Of a stretch of 64,000 nt of DNA, positions 23,881-36,300 are shown piece by piece. The notes beneath the pieces were generated by a model. It did no database searches and was not told where the DNA came from. It saw only the letters and a list, made by a program, of their open reading frames with translations. This DNA comes from Talpa occidentalis. Its lineage: Eukaryota; Chordata; Mammalia; Eulipotyphla; Talpidae. The DNA is taken from the NCBI RefSeq assembly GCF_014898055.3, contig NW_023604861.1, forward strand, positions 98,396,083 to 98,460,082, written 5' to 3'. The translations under genes and the position numbers were made by a program. Within the stretch, counting starts at the first letter, position 1; each line of letters starts with the position of its first letter.

Positions 23881-24585
23881 ATAATGAATAAATAAACAAA
23901 CAGTGACAGTTGGGTTCCAGGACCACAATCAAGGAAGGGGACCTGGGCTCACCCCAACCAGGGGCTGAGAAAAACAACAATGTTTAGGCTACCATTTTAT
24001 CCCTTAAAACTCTGGTGTGGTTTCACCAGCTCATTGTTTAAGTTCTTAGTGCACTCCGTGGGCTTGCTCACATTTGATCTAGAACTTCGCGCCCATCTAT
24101 CTGCTTCACAGGAGAATAAAGAGGATGGTCTCCCTAGAGCCTTGTCTAGGGTAAAACACAACAAGAAAATGATTCTATTTTCTTGTCATTACTTAGCACA
24201 CCTCATGCCCCGATCCCTTCAATGGGTTCTGTGAATTTAGGCTGCTCCTGTTTTATTTTCAAGAGCATAGAGGTGCAGAAATATCCCTCCACTCATCCGT
24301 GCCCTTGTCCTGGTGGCAGATGTGTGATGGCTGCTCAGTGAAGGTTTGTGGACTGAATGGCCTTTTGAAATCTTGGCAAAATGCACCTAAAATTATTTTT
24401 AGTTTTCTACGTCTGGTTTGCCTCATTATGTGGGATGTCATGTTCTTTGCTGGACTGATTGTTTTTAAAGATGCGCTTTCCTGGGTCATGAGGGAGGGTA
24501 GGAGTGACTTCTACCCACATAGAGGATTTTGGGAAGCTTACCTTTGTCCAGAACCCCAGATTCAGCAATTTTTTGTTTCAGCTTT

Positions 24586-24587
<2 letters not shown>

Positions 24588-24635
<48 letters not shown>
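24588..24635. repeat. (CA)n microsatellite
   Basis: A pure AC dinucleotide tract of about 48 bp. It creates an artificial Thr-His repeat in an open frame on the + strand. Confidence 0.97.
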
Positions 24636-24639
<4 letters not shown>

Positions 24640-25495
24640 TAACTATTTCTCTGCCTTTTCAATACACACATTTCCTCAGCAGAACAGGTACCTCCTCCTG
24701 ACACCTGGGTCTTTCTGCTCCTGCAGCCAGCAGGCTACTATTCTTGGTCTCCCATGGAGTCAGGGCTGTAAACTTCTTGCCAAACAACCAGAGCCCTCAG
24801 AATGGGGGCCGCAGATTGTGACTTGTGGTGAGGGATGTCAGAAGGAATGTGTCTGTAAAGTGTCCTGGGAAGGAGCTGAGGGCATCTCTTGGGCCCCCCA
24901 AACTGAGAGGCTTCAAGGCTCCTTCTGGCTGTGTGGAGGTGAGACCTCTTACCTGGAAATGCGCCCTCCAGGTGGTTCTGTCCCAAGCGAGGCCTTCACC
25001 CAGAAAACCTGTTATGTGCCCCATCCTGTCAAGCCTGCTCCAAGCTCTCCCAGTGATGTAGACTCGTTTCTCAGAGACTCACTATCAGCTAGAGAGTTAA
25101 ACAAAAACATAATTACACTGAGCAGAGGTGTGGGGGTGGAGACAGGTACTTGGACTTGGACTCCAGGGCCCAGTCTGGGAGAGTGAGTGACACAGTTGGA
25201 GACTGAGCTGGGGACCAGGTGGGCACAAGAGTCAGGACACCATCCCACACAAGGAGATATTTAGAAGCATGAAGAACTGGCATGCTGGGGGCAGAGACAA
25301 CTTCAGTGTGACGTTGTCTGGGGACAGAGGGTGTGGCAGCTGTCACTGGAGATAAGAGCTGGAGATAAGCGTTTGACCACATGAGAAGATGCCTACAGAC
25401 AGCCTGTTCCACACCTGGAGTTAATCAGGGCCGTCTGGCTTCCGCTTCAGTAGCAGATTAACTCCTGATCTCAGCTCTTGATTCAAAAAGACTTA
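24640..25495. other. Intergenic stretch, nothing recognised
   Basis: Moderately GC-rich unique-looking DNA. The long + strand frame covering 24299-25186 crosses the CA repeat and has no domain or splice support. Confidence 0.4.
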
Positions 25496-25499
25496 TTTT

Positions 25500-26058
25500 G
25501 GGCCTCCCTGGTGGCGCAGGGGTTTGGGACGCAACCTATGAGGCTTACCGCAGCTACTGCAGCACAAGTTTGATCTCCAGCCAGCCCACATGGCGCAGCA
25601 GACTTCTCCTGACTCACTCGCTGCTCCCCTCAGCAGTGTGTTTCAGTCAATCTGCCTGTTCTGTTCCCCTCTGTCTCTGGTGAATCCTCTCACCCCTCGC
25701 ACTTCTGGCCTGTACCCCAGATCTTATATACATAGATGAATGAATTTTTTTTAAAGATTTATTTATTTATGCAAACAAGAACTGGGGTACAGGTCAGAGA
25801 TACGGGGTGGGGGGGGGTGAGAGGATTCACCAGAGACAGAGTGGGAATCAGAACAGGCAGATTGACTAAAGTACACTGCTGAGAGGAGCAGTGGGCGAGT
25901 CAGGAGAGGTCTGCTGCGCCATGTGGGTAGCTCCTTGGCCAGGGATCGAACTCGTGCTGCAGTGGCTGCAGAGAGCTTCATAGGTTGCGTCTTAACTCCT
26001 TGTGCCACCAGGCAGGCCCTAGATGAATGAATCTTAAAAAAAAAAAAAAAAAAAAAAA
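25500..26058 (+). mobile_element. Lineage-specific tRNA-derived SINE, copy 8, split by copy 9
   Basis: The head gggcctccctggtggcgcag is at 25500 and the body runs to tagatgaatgaat at 25745. The tail resumes at 26033 as a poly(A) run to 26058. Copy 9 lies between. Confidence 0.92.
25746..26019 (-). mobile_element. Lineage-specific tRNA-derived SINE, copy 9, nested in copy 8
   Basis: Reverse copy. A perfect 13-bp target duplication tagatgaatgaat lies at 25733-25745 and 26020-26032, within the A-rich tail of copy 8. The two copies form an inverted pair that could fold as a long hairpin. Confidence 0.93.
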
Positions 26059-26064
26059 GACTTA

Positions 26065-27170
26065 CTTTTTACTCTAATCCATGTCTGATGCTGGCCAGGT
26101 TGGGTGTATGTATGGGGGTGAGATGGGGATTGCTGGGTTTGGCAGCTCTGTGAATGTCCCGGGGTTCAGGTTGATGAATTCCGTAACATAGTCATCTGGA
26201 TGTGCAATGTTGGAGCCCAGGGAAGGGGGTGATGGGGCCTCACCTGATTTGCTGTGTTATCGCCAGAAAGAAACACTCTTTACCTCTGCTTACGGCCTGT
26301 CCACCCGCATGGCAACAGTAACCCAAATGCAAGGGAGGCTAGAAATGCAGTCAGCCTCGGGCTCCAGGAGATGGGGCTGGATCAGGCTGGGTGTTTCCAC
26401 AATGATAGAAAAGGAATCGAAGAGCAGATGACCTTTATTTAACATACTAAACTTTTGTCAAATAACACAGGCACATGTTTAAAAACTAAAACAGGGTACA
26501 AGGGGTCCTACTCAGAATCAGCCCAACCCCACTCTGCTGCTCTGCCCCGGTGCACCTCTCTCTCTTGCTTCTCTGTTCTGCAGTGACCTCCACACTTATT
26601 CAAAATGTGCTTATGCTGCTCTATCTAGATTTACAAACGGTGGACATTGCTTATCAAGTTGCTATTATGAGACATTAAAATTGAACTCTTTCATGCCACA
26701 TCCCTTTGTTGTTTCTCATCACACCAAAATAGCCCTATGCAAGGTTAAGTCTGGGTCCAGGTCTAACCTGTGTACGAGCGATGATGGCACCCCCTTCCTC
26801 AGTCACGCTCTACAGCTTCCTTGCTTGATACTTTGCTGGACACACAGGCTTAATTACTTCCAAATCCTCCATCAGACACCTGCAATAGAGGAAAGAAGTG
26901 TCCCCTCCTCTACGCATGCACGCACGCATGCACGCACACATGCACACACACGTACACACACACGCTACTTTTCTCCCACTCTCGTGTGACCTGGGTCATC
27001 CCAGCTCTGCTGAACACCTGTCGCTCTGAGGCACCTCGGTGCCCCCCCAGGAGTGACTCCTCTGTTTCCCTATCCCTGTATCTTTCTCATTCTTAGCGGT
27101 GTCCCCTTATTTTAAGGGAGAACATCCTCCAGTAACTTCCACAAAGAGTATGCAGAATATATTAACATTT
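26065..27170. other. Intergenic stretch, nothing recognised except a GCAC microsatellite
   Basis: No gene supported. About 26916-26965 is an alternating purine-pyrimidine run of gcatgcacgcac and acacac units. Confidence 0.5.
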
Positions 27171-27279
27171 TTAGGTCCTTATGTTCTGAATTTTTAGGTC
27201 CTTTGGGTGTAAAGTTGTCATCCTTAGGCCACTTAAATGATCGTTCAGTATACAGTAGAATTCAGGGGGAAGCTTATGC

Positions 27280-28110
27280 AGCCCTACCTTTGGAAGGTAC
27301 TTGATCCACGCTATCCTGTTTTGAAGCACACTGCTCCTCCCTCTTGTGCATTTGGAAGTCACTAACCCACTCTCCTGTGTATTAGGAAGTCCTGCTCCAA
27401 AGTCCTCTGCATTTCTAAGCTGTTTGCTTAATCTGTGGCTTAGCACGTGTTGCTCTGTGTCCCCTGCATTTGGAAGGCACAGCTCCACCACCCTCTTCAT
27501 TTAGAGGCCTGATTCCCCTGTCTTCTCCTGTGGAATCACTGCTACCCTGGTCTTTACAGTTTCAGACCCCTGCTCCTCTAACCTCTCCATTTGGAAGTTG
27601 ATGCTCGCCCATCATCTGCATTGAAATGGTACCCTATACTATCTTTTGAAGGCACTGCAATGATTTTGGATGGCATAGCTCCACTGTCCTCTGCATTTGG
27701 AGACAGTATCCCTCTGGGAATTCGGAAGGTGCTGATCCGCACACATGTGCTTGGAGACAATGCTCCCACAACACTTTGTGCTTGATGTTACTGGTGTTCT
27801 CATGCTCTGTGAGCGTGCCCGTCCTGCTGTCGGGTGCATTTTGAGGGCACAGCTGCCATGCTCCACTCACCTGGGTCGGGCACTGCCTGCTGCCCTCCAT
27901 ACTTAGAGGCACTAGAGCTCTTCACCCTGCATTTGGAGGTCACTAATGTCTCCTGCATTTCCAATGCACCGCTCTGCTCTCCTCTGTAATTGGAAGCCTC
28001 CACTTTGCATTCTGTTCTACTTGATTTTGCATTTGTGAGGCACTTCCCACTGTCTGCTGCATTTGGGAAACATTGTTCCATTGCTCACTGCACTTGGAGG
28101 TCACTACCCC
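27280..28110. repeat. Degenerate minisatellite with a unit of about 31 bp
   Basis: The word catttggaag, or a close variant, recurs at near 31-bp spacing: about 27288, 27320, 27349, 27380, 27410, 27467, 27498, 27529, 27557, 27588, 27619, 27663, 27694, 27834, 27896, 27929, 27956, 27987, 28030, 28060 and 28090. Between them the text is a variable ggcactgctcc / ctgtcctctg. A few spacings are shorter (about 22-28), which suggests small deletions. The array holds roughly 26 diverged units. Minus-strand frames here repeat an SKC-like word, but they are by-products of the repeat. Confidence 0.85.
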
Positions 28111-28119
28111 GATGTCACT

Positions 28120-31100
28120 TGTCACTTTAACTTCAAAGTCCTTTCCCCACCATTCTCTGCCTTTAAACAGGCCAGCTAGAGTGAGGTGAGGACCTGCCAT
28201 ACTTTGGGCACCTTGTCTATTTTCCTGTCAGCACATTAGCCCATCTTTAGAAGCTCTGTGTGGACTCACTCACCCCCCCCCCAAAATCTCCCAGGGCACC
28301 CCACAGGCTGCTGGACCTTGGCAGGGAGTTCTCTACATCTCCAAACATTTTGGGGGCAGATGTTACTTTCCAATCCCAACTGGCCTGCAACTAATTAAAA
28401 GCTTCCAAAGAGGTGTTTCTGGGGCTAGTCTGCAACCCAGACTCCTCCCTGCTACCAGGCTGATTCCCCAGACCCTGTGAACAGCTGAGTGACACTGTCC
28501 TCTCCCCATCCCACCCTAAAGCCCCCTGGGATCTGTACTGATCTGGTGCTTGAGGTCATAGTGGCACCTGCCTGCCTATGGTGGGTGGGGAAGTGAGGTT
28601 CAAGATAGCGACAGTCAGGAATGGACTCCTGATGCCTCCTCCAGATGTTCCTGCAGGAAACTTCAGAAGCATGTGAGCTGGGGCAGCCCTGCCCTCCTGG
28701 ATAAAGCCTGCTCTGAGCAGGGGACTGAGGGTTTCCCAGGGCAATGGCTCTCAGCTCACCCGAGCCATCAGAACCCCTGGGAGCCCACAAAACCAGCATA
28801 TGCCTGAACCCACTGCTGGAGGTCACATTTAGTGAGGTGAGGTCCAGGTACTGGCAGCCTGGTGGAATCCCCTGGAATCCCCTCAGCTGTGTGAAAGCCA
28901 TCCTCTCTGCTCTTGCCCTCTTCTTTCTTGTTGACTGAGCAGCAAAATTACTGATCCAAAGACAGCTCCTTTATACCCCTCAAAAAACAGCTCTCCAAAC
29001 TGAAGATCTTATCAGGAAGATGGATGGTTTTACCACTGTCCTCGTGTGGGGCTGTGATTCAGAGGCCCTCCCAGCTTCATACTGCTCCCTGATGCATGAT
29101 TCCTGCCCTCACACTATTGCCCCTGGGGGAGCAGGTCCACATTTTATGTCTCATGATACCCGTTTCCACAAAACTTTGTTCACAAGTGCACGTGACACTG
29201 TCAACAGTGAGACCCTCACCTTGAAGTTGACCTGGTCTCATGAGATGGGAGTGAGATTTTCATCATAAACCTCCCTGAGAGGAAAGTCCTTCCCTTTCAA
29301 AGAGGCCAGAAAAGCAACTGCCCAGTTTCTTCCTAGGCACAGCATTCTGGGGTGTGCCACTGTGGGCATGCTTCTGAGGGGCCAGCGGTAGGGTGAAGGG
29401 GTGCCTATTGACCTCAAGTATCAGAGTGGCTCCTATGTCCTCTCCCATGGTCAAGGGGAATACTCATGCTTTAATTACCAGCCTGGGGATGGCACCAGCT
29501 GCATAAAAAGGGGAAACACCACTAGGAGTAGACCCCTGGGAGGGCAGGTCTATGCCTGTTCCCACCCTTCAGAGGCTGTGAACGAGACATGGGGGCCTGG
29601 GGTGTAGAGGAGCAGAGAATGCAGGAGAGACATGGTGGGAGGGGACAGGGCAACCAGCTTCAGGCCTGTTCTCTTGACTGCTTCCAATGTGCAAACCAGA
29701 AGCCAAGAGGGTCTTCCCCTACCTCCTGGCCCTCCTCCCAACCATCGATGGCTCCTGTCCTGGGCACAGGTGGCCTCTCATGTCTTAGTGCTCTGCTCTG
29801 CCTTATCTGCTCCCGCCTGTCTCTGTAGAGAATTGGGCTCCAGAGCAGGGCTGAGCAGCATGAGACAATGGCACTGGGCCTCTGTGGGGTGGCGGTGGGG
29901 GAACATTTGACCTCTCGGGCCGTCTAGCATTACAGAGGCATCTTAGGTGTCTGGTCTCTTTATTGACTCTTGTTAACTGTGGTCAACTACTCCATTACAG
30001 TCTTTTTGTTTCCACAAACAGTTATGAATCTAGGAATCTGTTTGTGAATTGCCCGTTACATTTCTCCTGGCTCCGTCTCCTGCTATGGCTCGAACCCCCC
30101 ATTCCAGTGGATCAAGATTCTTCAGAGTCCTCATTCTATCATAAGGACCATGCACCTTCCACTGGGGTTTGCATAGTAGGTGCTGAGCAGGTGACAGGCC
30201 ATGTAAAATGTCCCTTTAGATGTTAGGTGTCATTGTCAACCCTCTGTGCTTCACCCAGCTCAGGTTCTTGGTTATAACAGGGGTAGGGGATCATCTGTCA
30301 GGCCTCTGCTGATGAGGAGCCTTCATGTCCTCAGAGCTACCTCAAGGGGACAAAGGGTGGGGCCACTTGGATCTGCAACCGAAGGTCCATCTATTTAAGA
30401 CTTTGTTTGAGCTCCGGGGCACCTGGAGACTCAGGCATCAGACAGAGCTCCCGAGAATCAGATCCATGGTGTTCTCATGAGCCGCCAAGAGGAAGAAAAG
30501 GCATGGCACCTCCAAAGAGGGCCCATCAACAACCTTCCATCTCACTTAAGTGATCAGAAGAGCCGGACTGGAGAGATGTTACAACAGAGCCTGTTCCCGT
30601 GGTACTCCTGGCAGTGCGAGGTCAAATTGCCTTGAGGCTCAGCAAATCAGACTGCCTTCTGTCTTCTTCCCAAGGGACCGTGGCTACAAGTGCCAGAAGG
30701 TGAGGGGGAGCCGATGTCAATGTCAGAGGTGGCCTAGGCCCTGACCTTGGAGAGAAGGCCAATGACAAGTCTATGGGTAATGAGGAAGAGAATACCAGGT
30801 TTCTGGAGAAGGTCTGACTCAGGTCAGAGGCGTTGTCCTCCCAACTGACATGGACACCAGCAAGTCTGATGACATTGACCCTCTGGCCAGGGGACTCATC
30901 TGGCCAAGCAGGGGATGTAGAACCTGCACAGGGAGCCTGGGCAGCCAAGACTAAAGTCTTAAGCAACTGGAAGCTTTCTTCCAGCAAGTCTTTTTGGAAA
31001 ATCGGCTCAGTACTGGGCTGCTTCTTCTAGAAGCTCGCCCTGCCACAGAAAGCCAGACACAGCCATTTCTGTCTGCCCTCCTGACCCTGACCACCCCTGA

Positions 31101-31535
31101 CAGAGCTGCCTGCCTGAGTCCCCGACTTACTGGCTGCCTTCTAGGCTGTGCCAGGTGGCCTGTCCACGGATGTGCCTGCAGCAGCTGTCACAGAGGCATG
31201 CAAATTCTCTGCTGAAACCCCATGCGCTTCCCAGGGCCTCTCTGGGCTGTGCCTGGCCTTACTGCTTGGCAAGGCCATGAAGATGCTCCCAGGGATGTGC
31301 TGCTCATCAAAGAGCCTCCTTCTTCCCCCACCTCAGCCTACCTTGTTCCTTCCTCACTGGGTTCACACCGCTCTGCACACACAGAATTTTAGTTTGGGGG
31401 CTCTCCCATCTATTCTGGAATAATGTTCAAGATGATGCATTGCAATGCAGAATGCAATATTCTGTATTCATTTTTAAGACTCTGGCTGGGAGAACATAGT
31501 TTATTTTTAAACACTTTGAAATCCACTGTCCTCAA
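28120..31535. other. Intergenic stretch, no gene recognised
   Basis: About 28741-28830 has the MER5-like opening aatggctctcagctcacc. The rest is unique-looking DNA of average GC, with scattered short frames lacking domains. Confidence 0.4.
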
Positions 31536-31539
31536 GTCA

Positions 31540-32330
31540 AGGCAAGCATTTATGGAGCATATTGGGCATGCCAGGTTCTGTGCTCAGGGCTGAGGATGAT
31601 GTGTTGGTGAATAAATACAGTTGACCCTTGAACAACATGGGGGTCAGAGACATCTGCCCACATCCCACACCCCTACATAGTTGAAAATCCTGTGTATAAC
31701 TTTGACTCCCCCCAAAAGTAAACATAGTGATCTCTTGGTATCGGTGGGGGATTGGTTTCAGGATCTCTGCAAACCCCCAAATCCTCCAAAGCGCAAGTCC
31801 CTTAGAGTCAGCCCTCGGTATCTTCAGGTTCCAATTCCATGGATTTAACCAACTGACACACAGAAACTGAGGGTAGAAAAAAAAATCCACATGAAGTGGA
31901 TGGGCAGTTCAAAATATATAGGTCAAAGGGTCAGCCAGCTGTCCAACCTGTGTGGGGGGGAGGCAGACTAATGAGCAGGTTATAGGGAAGCAACCTGAAG
32001 GGATCCCAAATTCTGCCAAAGGGAGGAGTCAGGAGACCTCCTAGAGAAGATGACCCCTGAGCCAAGTCTTAAAAGAAGCATAGCAAGTGGGAGGAAGAGG
32101 AAGAGGGGATTAGGAGGAGCATCGTGTGTGCAGGACAGGACAGAGAGGACTGTAACAGAGAACCCTCAGAGCACTGCAGGGAATTGCCAGGGGAGCCCCA
32201 TGGACTCCCCTGGGGAAGGGCTTGGGGAAGCAAATTAGGAAATTAATTTTCTCTTGAGGCTGGTGCTGGATGCAGAAATGAGGGACAAGGAGTGGATGGT
32301 GCTGGTTTCTGGGAGAGGAAATGGTCCAAA
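31540..32330 (+). mobile_element. L2 LINE fragment split by a Tigger-like element
   Basis: Left part: gcatttatggagcatattgg and gttctgtgctcagggctgag (L2 sense). Right part from about 31910: agatgacccctgagccaag and similar L2 3' text. The DNA transposon lies between. Confidence 0.55.
31618..31905. mobile_element. Tigger-like (TcMar) MITE
   Basis: It starts cagttgacccttgaacaaca, followed by gttgaaaatcctgtgtataa. Both are hallmarks of Tigger-family ends. The second half holds the 'gtcagccctcggtatc' type of text. No transposase coding. Confidence 0.65.
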
Positions 32331-32334
32331 ACAT

Positions 32335-35300
32335 CCCCACCAAGACACGCCTTCCCCTTTTGTGGCATTCTCACCCAAAAGCTGCTCAGAATGATACCCA
32401 TTGGGTGGTTTGGACATTTGATGGCATTTTGAACAGGCTATCTGCTCCCACATCTGTGACAGCCTCTTTCAGATGTTGTTTCCTGCTCAGAGGCCCCACA
32501 TACTCACCAGCCTCCATGGTGGCCTCGGCAGCCATGACTGTAGCAGGGAAGGCTGCGGCTGTGGGCTGGCTGGCCTGGGGATGCTGCCGAGCTGGCTCTG
32601 TCAGCTTCTTCCCACTAGGTTCAGAATGTGGCCTGAGAGAGTGGGTAGACCCAGGGTGGCCAGATGGCCTTCTATCCCCTTGGATGCAGAGAAGCTGGCC
32701 TGCTGAGAATCCTTGCTAGTGTGCAGTGGGGAGAGACCCAGAGAAACCATCTGGGACTGAGCTCTGGGCACTGGGCACTGAGACCTGGGCATTTGGCTTT
32801 CCCATTCTGGCCTCTGAGTACTCCATTTCCTATGCTTGGGCTCCTCAAATGCCCCATAATTCTACAAAAACGTACAAATCCTTCTGTACCTGAGTGAGTT
32901 TTTGACTTTTGCCATCAAAAGACTGCTGACTAGGACACCAGCCTCGCTCTAATCTCTGGGATCTGATAAGTGGATCTTTGTCCCCTCAGGTTGGTTTATG
33001 ACCCATTTCCAGGACACAGCAGGGACACCTGAGGCCAGCAAGAAGAACCAGCGCTCTCCCCTGCTGTTTTCTTGAGAACTGCTGGGCTTCTTCCTGTCCC
33101 TGCAGGGTGGCACACAGGCAGCCAGGAACCTGGCATCCTGGGGCCCAGCTGCTCTGTGAAGGGCAGCATCCCTCCCTTCGCCTAGGCCTCCACCTCCATA
33201 CCCTCTCTCCACCTCAGGGCTGTGGGATTTGGGGACCATCAGACTTCTGGGAGTGTGTGGGTCAGGGGTGGGAAAGTGGCCCAGGCAAGTGTTCCCAAGG
33301 TAATCAGGGACAGCTTAGCCCAGGTCAACCAAACAATTTCCAGGAGAGAGAGAGGCCCCAGGAGACAGGATGTGCAGAAAGGTGTTAATAAACTCCAGGA
33401 GAGGCAGGACAGCACCAGCCTTGAACCAGCTTCCTCACTCCAGAAGCCCACGGTCCTGCTGCTTGCTGGCCCCACGCCCTTAGCGGCAGCTGCAAGAGCA
33501 TCCTTCCTGCCCCGCCAGCCCAGTGCCCATAGACCACTTGGCCTGTGCCTCCAAGGACTTCAATTACAGCAGCAGTTTCATCTCCCCAGCTCAGAGCCAG
33601 TGTTGGCCACAGGCCCCATCTGCATTCCCAGAGGCTGGGCTGTTGGGCTGATCTGATAAGATTGCTCCATCAGGATCCCGCTGGGGCCACTGGTCTGGAA
33701 AGTCCCTTCTTCTGTGCCTCAACACTATCAAATAGGCAGATTCAGTATCTTTATCAACTTTCCCACCCCAGGCTAAGGAAGAGGTTTGATATGTATTGTC
33801 TTTTCTTGGGGGGAACCTCACCTTCAAAGTACAGTGATTTTATTATAGACCCTTATAAAAACACTAACAGTAGCAACTGATTGCCTTAGTGAAGGTAGTT
33901 GAGAAGAGAGAAATGGGGTGGAGGAGAAAAGATCCGGGGCCCCGGGTTGCTCATTTCCCAAGGCCCCAAGCATTTCTAGTCCTCCCTGAGCAGTAAAGAC
34001 TTTAATTCCCTGTCACCAGTGCATCCAAGTCAGAAATACAAAAAAAAAAAAAAAGAAAGAAAGAAAGAAAAGAAAAGAACAAAAAAGAAGAAAAAAGAAA
34101 GAAAAGAAACAAGGAAAAAACACTAAATGGAAGGTTCTAATCGCTCCACAGGTGGATTATATCAGGCTGGAAAAGGGTTATTTCTACCTTGCTTGAGGGT
34201 GGGGTGGGGGGAAATTAGCAAGTGGTCACCAGGGCAGTAATTCTTTCTAACAGCTCACAGAGGAGGAAGAGAAAGAGGAGGAGCAGGTGGACCCTGGGGA
34301 GATCAGCCCTTCCTGATAGAGGTCTTCAGGGGGCCAAGGTACCCCAGCACAAGTGACCCTGCAGGTGCCAGGCTCAGCTGAGTCAGATAGGAAGGGTGTG
34401 GGATGGGGCGAGGTAGACACAGTCTGCTTTAAGCTTTTTGGCATGATCACGGGGCACAGTGATCCAAGGCCTCTCTCCAGAGTCACCAGGGCCAGTGCTG
34501 CCTCTGGACCCAAGGTGCCACAGCACCCCGGTCCATTCCTTGCTGCAACCCTGATCCTCATCTATGAGTCACCCTTTAATAAAGTCCGTTTCCTGCCTGC
34601 ACCCCGTTATTAACTGGACCATTCCTTCTGTGACTGTGTGCGCTTGTCCCCTGGCTGTGTGAAAACTGGGGGCAACCATGGGAAGAGCAATGACTCAATT
34701 CCAGGCCCAGCCTCGACTCAAACTTAAGTCCCTTGTTTACTGCTGAATCCTCATGAGCAGCCATAAACCCCTGGGCCGCTCTCCCACCTTGCAAACCAGG
34801 CTTGAACTTGGGGGTCAGGGCAAGAGATCAGGCCCTCCCTCTGGAGCTCTCAATCTTGGGGGAGGGGGCTGCCATGGACACTCACAAACTTCTGTTCTTT
34901 GAAAACAAGTGACATGTGTTTGTTGAGCAGACACTAGGAAGAACAAATGAGCAAAAGAGAATTAAAAATCGCCCACGACTCCCCCGGAGAGGATCACTAT
35001 TCCGGGCCTTAATTACTCGGTGTACTGCTTGTTAATCAGCCATTTGCACTTGTTAATGCACTGTGAGTACCTTTCAGGTCCAAAGAGTCTTTTCCACATC
35101 ATTTTCCTTATTGACTACCAGAGTAGAGTATGTCCTGTGAGACACTCATTTTACCCACTCCTTGTGGTGGCCTTTGAAACTGCTTCTGGTATTGTGGGTA
35201 ATGCTGATGCATTAATATCCTCCATGCATTTAGTTTCCCGTGGACCTGCCAGGCACGGGCACCCTCTGGGTATTGGACATACAGCCATTTGCAAAACAAA

Positions 35301-35780
35301 GACGTGTGTAGACACATCTCTGGGCACATCCTTCATTAGTTCTTTCAGCTGATGACTGGCTAGGGCACTAATGGGCCAAAGGGCACATCTTTGCTGGGAT
35401 TCACCCTCCCAGAGGACTCCAAAGGCAGGGTCCCTGCATCCCAAAGGCTCCCTCTGAGAGCCACTCTAGCAGAGCCTGGCCGCTGCTCTGCCCCAGGCTG
35501 ACCTGGCAGTGGGCACAGGCATGAGGACAGACAGCAGGTCCAGAGGCAGCTGGGAGAGGGCCTGGTTCCTGGGCTTGTGTGGCTGGTCTTGCCACCCTTT
35601 GGGCAGAGCTTCACTTGCTATCTGTGTTTTCCCAGCCCTCAAATTGGGCTGCTGGCCCTGGGCATGGAATGTAGTATTTGAAACTGGGCCATCCTAAATA
35701 ATCCAGAGCTACTGAAGTGCCTCCCCTCCCCATCTCTGAGGCGGCCTTTTCAGGAGGGTCTAAGGAGGATCTGGAGAGGG
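32335..35780. other. Intergenic stretch upstream of PROM2
   Basis: No coding exon recognised. It contains an A/AG-rich simple repeat at about 34040-34120. Composition becomes more GC-rich toward PROM2. Confidence 0.45.
34040..34120. repeat. (AAAG)n / A-rich simple repeat
   Basis: A poly(A) run followed by gaaagaaagaaa and aaaagaag units. Confidence 0.9.
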
Positions 35781-35799
35781 GTGATGGTGCCCAGCCACC

Positions 35800-36300
35800 T
35801 ACCCCAGGCCTCTGAGGGCGGGGCCCGATCCAAGCCCTGCCCCCCTACCCCAGGCCTCCTCCCCTACCCTTCCAGCGCTCGCGGCGGCGGGAGCACAGGT
35901 AGCTCGGGAACCCAAACCTGTCGGTCCGGTTTTGAGAGCCGCGGGAAGGAGGCTGCTGAAGGATGCACGGCCTGCCCTGTGCTCCGCCTGCACTCTCGGC
36001 CGCCTGAGCCCGGCTCCTGCTTGCCCCGCAGCCCACCCGCCGACCCCATGGCGAGCAAGCCGGGCGTCCTGGCGCCCCTGCTGGGCCTGGGCCTGGGGCT
36101 GGCCCTGAGTCTGTCCGGGTCGGGAGCTGCGGATTGCGGGTCCCTGGGCCCGGCCGAGCGCCTGGCATTCACCCCTGCTGCTAAGGCCCGGTGGCTGGCC
36201 CCTCGAGTTCGGGAGCCAGGGCCCCTGGACCCCCTCTACAGCACTGTGCGCCGCTTCCTCTCCGTGGTGCAGCTCAACCCCTTCCCCTCCGGTGAGTTGC
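35800..36300 (+). promoter_or_regulatory. PROM2: GC-rich promoter / 5' UTR region of PROM2
   Basis: CpG-enriched stretch containing gctcgcggcggcgggagc (about 35877-35894) and the first coding exon. No TATA box is seen. A pyrimidine-AG at about 36031 could be a 5'-UTR splice acceptor just before the ATG. The exact transcription start is not visible. Confidence 0.6.

Noticed and set aside
24299..25186. 295-residue open frame on the + strand
   Set aside because: It runs through a CA microsatellite (Thr-His repeats) and shows no domain or splice context.
27280..28110. Regular repeat spacing that might suggest a CRISPR array
   Set aside because: This is mammalian nuclear DNA. The units are diverged and directly adjacent, without unique spacers between identical repeats, so it is a minisatellite.
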